NCBI RefSeq assembly: GCF_014836765.1 | Contig: NZ_JACSQG010000001.1 | Coordinates: 616,896 to 680,895, forward strand | Length of the DNA stretch: 64,000 nucleotides | Direction of reading: 5' to 3' | Origin: Serpens gallinarum | GTDB taxonomy: Bacteria > Pseudomonadota > Gammaproteobacteria > Pseudomonadales > Pseudomonadaceae | Shown here: positions 58,813 through 64,000 of the stretch, piece by piece | Layout of the letters: every line of letters starts with the position of its first letter | Position numbering within the stretch: position 1 is the stretch's first letter | Position numbers and translations under genes: made by a program | Notes under the pieces: model-generated | What the model was told of the DNA's origin: nothing | Database searches by the model: none | What the model saw: the letters and a program-made list of their open reading frames with translations, nothing else

Positions 58813-59467
58813 AACCTTCGTGCGTGTGCTGGACCTGGGCGGCACCTTCGTGTTCGCCATCAGCGGCGCGCTGCTTGCGGTCAATCGTCGGCTGGATCTC
58901 TTCGGTATCCTGGTGCTGTCGTTCGTGGCCGGCAACTTCGGCGGAATCGTCCGGGATGTACTGATCGGCGCAGTACCGCCGGCCGCACTGAGCGATGGGC
59001 GCTATCTGCTGGTATCGGTGTTGGCCGGGCTCATCACCTTCTTCCTGTACTCCGGCGTTGACCGGCTTCGCAGTCCGGTGGCGCTGTTTGACGCGGCTGG
59101 CCTGTCATTCTTTGCTGTGGCCGGCGCACAGAAAGCCATCGAATTCGGCCTCAGCCCGGTCATGGCCGCGCTGCTGGGTATGCTGACCGGTATTGGCGGT
59201 GGCATTACCCGCGACATCCTGGTCGCCGAAGTTCCCCAGGTGCTGCGCTCCGACCTGTACGCGGTTGCCGCCCTGGCCGGTGCCGGCATCGTCGTCAGCG
59301 GCGACCAGCTAGGCCTGCCTTACGGCATCTCCGCCCTGGCCGGAGGGCTACTGTGCTTTGGCCTGCGGTTCATGGCGATTCGCTACGGCTGGCATTTGCC
59401 CGTTGCGCACTTGTCTGCGCAGGGGAGGGCCGGGGTGGAGGGGCGAAAGGATGGGGGTGACAACTAG
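58799..59467 (+). CDS. UPF0126 (TRIC-like) trimeric cation channel family protein
   Basis: The 222-residue protein has seven membrane helices in two repeats, each with a glycine-rich motif (GNFGGIVRDVL and GIGGGITRDIL). Bacterial relatives form trimeric channels for monovalent cations. It starts inside the M20 gene, so both are co-translated. Substrate transport linked to the hydrolase is possible but unproven. Confidence 0.9.
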   Translation: MTTIETFVRVLDLGGTFVFAISGALLAVNRRLDLFGILVLSFVAGNFGGIVRDVLIGAVPPAALSDGRYLLVSVLAGLITFFLYSGVDRLRSPVALFDAAGLSFFAVAGAQKAIEFGLSPVMAALLGMLTGIGGGITRDILVAEVPQVLRSDLYAVAALAGAGIVVSGDQLGLPYGISALAGGLLCFGLRFMAIRYGWHLPVAHLSAQGRAGVEGRKDGGDN

Positions 59468-59604
59468 CATTACAGCCGGTAAGCGACCTACGGAACCCGC
59501 GAGGAGTATGTTTGAATCGCCCCTGGTTTGTAGGTACATCCGAGCGGCTGCTCCTGGCCGATGTCTGCCTCTCGTTAATGGCTGCTTTGGGTCCGGTTGT
59601 TGTC

Positions 59605-59940
59605 GGTCATGAATGACCGAAACCGATCCCAAGGGTAAGCAGCGGGTTTACCGCAATCAGCCCTGCGGCTTCAAATTCGTCTTGCGTGGCAAAGCGCACC
59701 ATCTGCGCACGGGCGCCGGTGAGGATAAGCAGGCGGGTGGCAGTGGCAGCAGTTCCTCGCGCTGGGCGAGGGTGTTCATGAGGGCAGGCACATCCTTGCC
59801 AGCGCATGGCCGGGAAGTGTTGCCGCTGACGAGCCTTGCGCTTCTGCGCCTTGCGCAAGAGGTGTTTAGGTGGCCACGCCAGCGGGCGGGGTTTTCGCCT
59901 TCGCGGAGGCCTCGCACCTGTAAGGCATCGAGCACCTTTT
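59605..59940 (-). pseudogene. Internal fragment of a tyrosine recombinase gene
   Basis: The minus strand reads VLDALQVRGLREGENPARWR, then in shifted frames RQRQHFPAM, DVPALMNTLAQRE and LLILTGARAQMVRFATQDEF. This is the part before and inside the catalytic core of P4-type integrases. Frameshifts and loss of both ends make it nonfunctional. It is joined directly to an IS3-type orfA piece at about 59937. Confidence 0.78.
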
Positions 59941-60065
59941 CGATCTGATCGACCACGGCCAACTTAAAAGTCAGGGAGTAATCACGCTGGGTCCGCTTAA
60001 CACCTTGATCCATCGAGACCTCCAGATTCTCGAGAGAAAGGTGTAAACCTATTCAGGACGGGACA
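59937..60065 (-). mobile_element. Left end and orfA start of an IS3-family insertion sequence
   Basis: The minus strand begins with TGTCCCGTCCTGAATAGG (ending at 60065 on the plus strand), typical of an IS3-type terminal repeat, and 52 bases later codes MDQGVKRTQRDYSLTFKL and AVVDQIEK, the start of an orfA transposase helix-turn-helix protein. The rest of the element is missing and is replaced by the integrase fragment. Confidence 0.75.
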
Positions 60066-60070
60066 AAGGA

Positions 60071-60105
60071 CTAAACAAAGCCGGCTTGTGGCCGGCTTCG
60101 TTTAG
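60071..60105. repeat. Long imperfect hairpin at the left of repeat copy 3
   Basis: CTAAACAAAGCCGGC / GCCGGCTTCGTTTAG form a 15-bp stem with one mismatch around TTGTG. The right arm is the first part of the dispersed repeat. Confidence 0.75.
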
Positions 60106-60163
60106 GCTTTAAACAGCTCTGGAATGAGGGTTATGAAATGGGTCTTCGTGTTGACCCACACCC
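60088..60163 (+). repeat. Dispersed 75-bp repeat, copy 3
   Basis: Aligned with copies at 43766 and 47017: GTGGCCGGCTTCGTTTAGGC, GCTCTGGAATGAGGGTT and TCTTCGTGTTGACCCACACC. It starts 22 bases after the IS3 end and includes a complete left hairpin arm. Confidence 0.78.
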
Positions 60164-60358
60164 AGACTCTGAGAGAAGTCAAAGTTGAGCCTGATGTCCC
60201 TGACCGCTATGGCCAAGAGCGGACGTCTACCTTAATCGTTATGGGCCTTACACCAATCTCCCCGGTAGGCTTAGAAATGACCAAGACGCAATGGCAAAGG
60301 CGAATCCATGCGGACGTTGCGGCGCTTATCATTGCTCTTGGTATAGCGTACCTGAACG
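60164..60358. other. Region after repeat copy 3, no convincing gene
   Basis: A plus-strand frame of 110 codons starts inside the repeat at 60124 and ends inside the ImmA/IrrE-type gene at 60456. It has no ribosome site and no recognisable family, so I do not call it. Confidence 0.35.
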
Positions 60359-60380
60359 AAACCCTGCTACTGCAGGGTTT
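60359..60380 (-). terminator. Likely terminator of the ImmA/IrrE-type gene
   Basis: AAACCCTGC / GCAGGGTTT is a perfect 9-bp stem with a four-base loop just after the minus-strand stop. The downstream T-run is short (TTTCGTT). Confidence 0.5.
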
Positions 60381-60385
60381 GCTCT

Positions 60386-61492
60386 TTAAGCCTTCACCAA
60401 TCGAAGCTCGGCAACACGTTTCGGTCCTAACGCGGTACCACCTATGCCCGATATAGCCACCGGTGCCATACCAAAAAGTATCGGGTTCAGATCATTCACC
60501 GATACGCAGAGTTCGTTTGCAATAGCACCCAGCGACTTCCCCTGATCCCTGGCATACCCTAAGACCTTCTGCAGCACCTGGGAGGTTTCCCGAGGGGACG
60601 GATCAGGCTCAGTCGTCCTGGCTCCCATCGATGCCAAATCAATACAGAAGCTTCGGTAGACCCATTCGGTGAGGATCCCTGTTTTATGCAAGCGATACGC
60701 TAAAGCCATAGCGGAGACGTTCCAGATCTTTTTCATCCGAATAACGTCCTTCACTGATCGGCAGTTCCACCCTTGGGCCAGAATGCTTTGCTTGGGCATA
60801 AGGAATGCTGATGCGAAGGCGTTCGCCTCGTTCTCGACTTCCTTGCCTTTGTTGCTGCCATGTCGATGGAGGACCAAGTGGCCTAGCTCATGGGCTGCGT
60901 CAAACCGGCTGGCTTCGGCGGATTTCTGGGTGTTTAAGAAAACGAAAGGGGTTACACCCCGGCGCCAACAGGAAAACGCATTGACCTGGCTTGTTTCTTC
61001 CGCCAAGGAAAACACCCGAACCCCTTTGAGCTCGAGAAGGTGCACCAAATTCTTTATGGGTAACTGGCCCATGCCCCATTCCGCACGGACCGATTCTGCG
61101 GCGGCCTCTGGGTCCATACCCGAGCAGTCAGGTACGGACGCAATGGGTAACTGAAATTTCGCATCAATCCAATCGCTAAGCATGTAGGCGATTCCGCCCG
61201 CAGCGAGTGCTGAAAATTTCTGACCTGACGTCATTCGCGAAAACGAGCGGAAGCTGGCGTTCTCATCAGTAGGCGCGTCTATATCTGCTCCGGTAAAGAA
61301 AGCAAGCGGAAAGTTAAGAGCTTGGGCAATGCAGCTCAGGCTCTCGTTGGATGGAGTCAAGTCGCCGTTCTCGTATAAAGAGATCGTCTTGCCACTCAAT
61401 GATGTGGCATCAGCAAGCGACTTCTTGGTCCATCCACGGCGCTGGCGCGCGAGCACTAGTCGGGCCGGATTGAAATCGCTGGTTTCATTCAT
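60386..61492 (-). CDS. XRE-type HTH protein with ImmA/IrrE (DUF955) metallopeptidase domain
   Basis: The 368-residue protein begins with an HTH (residues about 8-65, RLVLARQRRGWTKKSLADAT), followed by an ImmA/IrrE zinc-peptidase domain with the motif AAHELGHLVLHRHG and the later EVENEANAFASAFLMP. Proteins of this build regulate mobile elements by cleaving a repressor, or act as antitoxin-like regulators. The ATG at 61492 overlaps the stop of the upstream gene (ATGA), so both form one operon. A C-terminal extension of about 100 residues is of unknown function. Confidence 0.88.
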   Translation of the reverse strand: MNETSDFNPARLVLARQRRGWTKKSLADATSLSGKTISLYENGDLTPSNESLSCIAQALNFPLAFFTGADIDAPTDENASFRSFSRMTSGQKFSALAAGGIAYMLSDWIDAKFQLPIASVPDCSGMDPEAAAESVRAEWGMGQLPIKNLVHLLELKGVRVFSLAEETSQVNAFSCWRRGVTPFVFLNTQKSAEASRFDAAHELGHLVLHRHGSNKGKEVENEANAFASAFLMPKQSILAQGWNCRSVKDVIRMKKIWNVSAMALAYRLHKTGILTEWVYRSFCIDLASMGARTTEPDPSPRETSQVLQKVLGYARDQGKSLGAIANELCVSVNDLNPILFGMAPVAISGIGGTALGPKRVAELRLVKA

Positions 61493-62193
61493 AATTTCGG
61501 TGTGACTGGAATATCGATATCTGGACCTGTTTCGGGTCCGGTTAGGTCGGGAGCGTCCAGACTGAGCGGCGGCATGATAAAGCGCGGGTTCCAATCGTCA
61601 ACCTTGCCGTTCTCGCCGATGTTGATAGGCCGAGACAGTTCGTAATGTACGGTCCGATTTTCGACATCGACATGGAAAAGAAGAATCCACAACGTCTGCT
61701 CCGCCTGAGCATTTTCTGTGAACACCTGGCGCGACTTCCTCTCTATCGGAAAGAGGTCGGCTTGCCTGACGTTGTAATGCACACTTTTCGTTGTCCGGTT
61801 TCCGCGCTTATTCCGCGTTAACGGCTTGCCATAGGGATTGCCTGTATCCGCGTCACCGCAGGCGACAGTCACCGCATGCTTCCCATTGGGAGACACCACC
61901 CGCGGCTGATTGCTGGGGTCCGCAAGCTTCCATGCTTTAGGCAGCATCTGCTGACGCAGGGCCTCGGTCCCAAAGATCCATGCCAAGGTACCGTCCGACC
62001 CTTTGGGTTGGAGTGGTCCAGCAGAAGCCGCAGAGCGATAGCACTGTAGGGCTACTGCTCGAAGGTCTTCCGGACTGATGCCTAGGAGCTGTTTAATAGC
62101 TTCTTCAGGGGAAAGGTCTGCGACGGAAATGTTAGGGGAGCGTGGCGGCATTTGACTGATACTCTTGTCGGGGTTCCGCTTATGGTACATCAT
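61489..62193 (-). CDS. Unknown protein co-operonic with the ImmA/IrrE-type gene
   Basis: The 234-residue product resembles no family I recognise. It is soluble, without signal peptide or membrane helix. Its central part is polar and Arg/Lys-rich (KPLTRNKRGNRTTKSVHYNV), and the C-terminal part has alternating hydrophobic residues suggesting beta strands (TLWILLFHVDVENRTVHYEL). Four-base overlap with the next gene suggests a stoichiometric pair. The start is uncertain: ATG at 62193 lies within a palindrome and has no ribosome site; an ATG at 62151 would shorten it by 14 residues. Confidence 0.7.
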   Translation of the reverse strand: MMYHKRNPDKSISQMPPRSPNISVADLSPEEAIKQLLGISPEDLRAVALQCYRSAASAGPLQPKGSDGTLAWIFGTEALRQQMLPKAWKLADPSNQPRVVSPNGKHAVTVACGDADTGNPYGKPLTRNKRGNRTTKSVHYNVRQADLFPIERKSRQVFTENAQAEQTLWILLFHVDVENRTVHYELSRPINIGENGKVDDWNPRFIMPPLSLDAPDLTGPETGPDIDIPVTPKL

Positions 62194-62200
62194 TTGATGT
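62187..62200. promoter_or_regulatory. 14-bp inverted repeat, candidate operator of the island
   Basis: ACATCA-TT-TGATGT has perfect 6-bp arms and overlaps a minus-strand TTGACA (62197-62202). It lies at the head of the two-gene operon, where an XRE-type autoregulator would bind. Confidence 0.5.
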
Positions 62201-62358
62201 CAAAAAAAGAGAACCCTTCAGAGCTTTCATCAGGGCACGTTGGCAACTGGATCCATCCCGAACTTACCGATCCCAGCGACTTGCTATGCATTGGCCACGA
62301 CCGCAACCGAGCATTCACCACTGAGATGTTGGACAATCCCACCCATAAAGCTATGTGA
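62197..62358 (+). CDS. Possible small ORF (53 residues)
   Basis: MSKKENPSELSSGHVGNWIH begins a 53-residue frame in the divergent gap. It has no visible ribosome site and no known relatives. Its amino acid make-up is plausible for a protein, but a chance frame is equally likely. Confidence 0.2.
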   Translation: MSKKENPSELSSGHVGNWIHPELTDPSDLLCIGHDRNRAFTTEMLDNPTHKAM

Positions 62359-62427
62359 GGCCCAAGAAGGCCGTTGATACGCCATGGGGTCAGATCGCAT
62401 AGGGAGTCGCATATAGGGACGCTGGCT

Positions 62428-63849
62428 ATGCTCCATCGATTAGTGGAACCAGCTCATAAGCAACAGCACCAATTTATACTGGATCGTTTGGTTGGTGTAT
62501 GGCTTACGCTGGGCGAGTTCATGGGCGATGGCGACTACGGCGATGTGATCGCTGATCGCCGAGTGGGAGTCAGGGTCGAGATCAGTGAAGGCCAGGACCG
62601 CTATGTTTGTCCGGCATGCGAGAAACCGATGATCTTAGCGTCCCATCGCATCCAGAACCGAACCAAGGAACGCTTTTACTTCAAGCATCTGTTCGATGAC
62701 GGCTCATGTTCGGGCGTTGCTGGATTAGGCGAGAAGGCTATTGCGGCGTTGCGCTTCGGTCAGACGAAGGAAAGCGTTGAGCATCAGCGGTTCAAGTTCA
62801 GGCTCCTCGAAAGTCTTGAGTTAGACCCCTCCTTTACTAACACCATGGCTGAGCGGCGCTGGGTGGATGAGGATGGGGTGAAGTGGCGGCAACCTGATGT
62901 CCAAGCTCACTGCAACGGGCAGCGGATCGCCTTTGAAGCTCAGCTCTCGACTACGTTCCTGCACGTGATAGTGGAGCGGATGGTGTTTTATCGGCGAAAT
63001 GGAGGAAGGCTGCTCTGGCTCTTCCGTGACCTCGACGTTAGCCATTTTCGGCTCGCGGAAGAAGACATCTTTTACTCAAACAATCGGAACGCATTTCGGG
63101 TAACCGAAAAGACAGTAGAGCTTTCTCGCGCAGGCAAGCACTTCGTGCTTGAGTGCGTATGGCATGTACCCACCCTTACACGAGGGGGTGTCTCGGACAA
63201 GCTGGCTCACGGGATTGTTAGATTTGACCAGCTAACGTTTGACGTTAGCCGAGGTGGCGTGCCGCGCACTTACTTCTACGACTACGAGGGCGCTAGGCTA
63301 CAAGCAGAGCACCGCCTTGCAGAGCGGGCGCAGACTGAGCGTGATCAGGAGCTGCGGCAAGCGTTTGAAAATTTTTATCTTCCTTTTTTGAATGGTGAGC
63401 TGAATAGCGATCAGGTTGAGACCGAATGGCCCGAATTGCTCAGCCGATTTCGCTCAAGAGGGCTGGGGTTACCAGCATGGCCGGACAATCCTAAAGGACC
63501 ATTCCATTATCTTTTAGCAGCGTATTCGGCGCGTGCTGGTGTGCCTATTGGCACTGACCATGAAGACTTGGTGAAGTTGGCTCACTACCTTGTCGATAAG
63601 CGCAAGCACACGCTCTGGATTTTCAGGCTGATGCTCGAAGCCTATGACCAGAAAGAGGTCATGCGCCGATATGACACTACCGGGCGGTGGCTGTCAAAGG
63701 TGAAGCAATACCGCGATGCCTTCAGGCGGGGAGATTCCCACTATATGCCAAATAGAGGGTTCGATGACCTTCTCTGTTTTTTATTTCCAGAGATAAGCGA
63801 CAAGCTTGTTCAGGCGCCGGGAACTTTCCTAGGCTCGGCGAGAACCTAG
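62428..63849 (+). CDS. CoiA/DUF6035-like putative nuclease
   Basis: The 473-residue protein has a CxxC element near residue 55 (YVCPACEKPMIL) that could bind zinc. A likely PD-(D/E)XK-type core follows at about 155-200: WRQPDVQAHCNGQRIAFEAQ, with Asp and the Glu-x-Gln variant of the motif, then YRRNGGRLLWLFRD. This is the pattern of CoiA and related restriction-like families. The C-terminal half is helical and of unknown role. The start is uncertain; a TTG at 62374 would add 18 residues. It is divergent from the ImmA/IrrE operon in a mobile region, so a defence or element-maintenance role is possible. Confidence 0.7.
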   Translation: MLHRLVEPAHKQQHQFILDRLVGVWLTLGEFMGDGDYGDVIADRRVGVRVEISEGQDRYVCPACEKPMILASHRIQNRTKERFYFKHLFDDGSCSGVAGLGEKAIAALRFGQTKESVEHQRFKFRLLESLELDPSFTNTMAERRWVDEDGVKWRQPDVQAHCNGQRIAFEAQLSTTFLHVIVERMVFYRRNGGRLLWLFRDLDVSHFRLAEEDIFYSNNRNAFRVTEKTVELSRAGKHFVLECVWHVPTLTRGGVSDKLAHGIVRFDQLTFDVSRGGVPRTYFYDYEGARLQAEHRLAERAQTERDQELRQAFENFYLPFLNGELNSDQVETEWPELLSRFRSRGLGLPAWPDNPKGPFHYLLAAYSARAGVPIGTDHEDLVKLAHYLVDKRKHTLWIFRLMLEAYDQKEVMRRYDTTGRWLSKVKQYRDAFRRGDSHYMPNRGFDDLLCFLFPEISDKLVQAPGTFLGSART

Positions 63850-64000
63850 AGTTTTGAATAGTCCCATTAGTGATGCCTTCGTATGTCTCATTGTGTGAGT
63901 GCCATATATGGCTGGATCAAGGCCAATGGCTTTCACCCAATCTTTGACGATACGAGCGTATTGACGAGCGGATAGATGGCCTGAGGTATGCAGCAGGCTC
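63829..64000 (-). pseudogene. Truncated 3' end of a tyrosine recombinase (continues past the window)
   Basis: The minus strand enters the window with HLSARQYARIVKDWVKAIGL and DPAIYGTHTMRHTKASL, the region around the catalytic Arg of a phage-type integrase. After KASL the match stops and a short foreign tail (MGLFKTLGSRRA) leads to a stop at 63829, overlapping the CoiA-like gene. The expected LLGH and Tyr motifs are missing, so the gene was cut here. Confidence 0.75.

Noticed and set aside
60124-60456. Plus-strand frame of 110 codons
   Set aside because: It begins inside the dispersed repeat, ends inside the ImmA/IrrE gene and has no family or ribosome site.

Overview
The window is chromosomal DNA of a Pseudomonas (gammaproteobacterium, GC-rich, dense genes, AGGAG-type ribosome binding sites). 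The order ftsZ-lpxC-dciA(DUF721)-M23 peptidase-secA-argJ-GST-Nudix/TPS and then PduO-type adenosyltransferase-histidine kinase-panE-response regulator-yajQ-ampG follows, from memory, the PA4407 to PA4393 order of P. aeruginosa. The block chemoreceptor-gcbA-DUF2333-Nudix-yciH-speA follows PA4844 to PA4839. Breaks from that order (sialidase/LTA-synthase cluster, MORN/C13 lipoprotein, mes genes) suggest a Pseudomonas other than P. aeruginosa. The species cannot be fixed from the sequence alone.

Region 1 (1-13.6 kb): cell division (ftsZ 3' end), lipid A (lpxC), replication (dciA), envelope (M23), secretion (secA), arginine synthesis (argJ), nucleotide sanitation, then a sialidase-fold protein, a membrane protein and an LTA-synthase-like sulfatase. 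Region 2 (13.6-26.1 kb): cobalamin adenosylation, orphan histidine kinase, panE, a response regulator with a degenerate GGDEF domain, yajQ, ampG, an alkyltransferase-like protein, an outer-membrane DUF481 protein, a lipoprotein fusing MORN repeats to a caspase-like C13 peptidase, and the divergent lrgAB pair with a LON-N protein. Region 3 (26.1-38.6 kb): DedA-PAP2 fusion, a CtpL-like chemoreceptor, GcbA, DUF2333, Nudix, YciH, SpeA, a MATE pump and a YwqK-type repeat protein. Region 4 (38.6-50.1 kb): LEA14-like lipoprotein, a CoA transferase, an OsmC-YcaO fusion, a Cache-GGDEF protein, a YSC84 protein, a second M23 peptidase and the folate-independent methionine synthase set mesX-mesD with a flavin reductase.

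Region 5 (50.1-64 kb) is accessory and decayed. It holds working genes (malate dehydrogenase, a hydroxylase-SRPBCC fusion with a divergent LysR, a MarR-methyltransferase operon, VOC protein, glycine-zipper protein, M20 hydrolase, UPF0126/TRIC protein) mixed with remnants: a GST 3' end, a truncated lrgB, a frameshifted thioesterase, an integrase scar lacking its core, an IS3 orfA piece joined to another integrase piece, and an integrase 3' end at the right edge. The last 4 kb carry an ImmA/IrrE-type HTH-protease with an unknown partner, and a divergent CoiA/DUF6035-like putative nuclease. This is the best candidate for an undescribed module.

A dispersed repeat of about 75 bp occurs three times in the same orientation (43.8, 47.0 and 60.1 kb), and a 180-bp MITE-like element with 19-bp imperfect inverted ends lies at 50.1 kb. 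No tRNA, rRNA or CRISPR array was seen.
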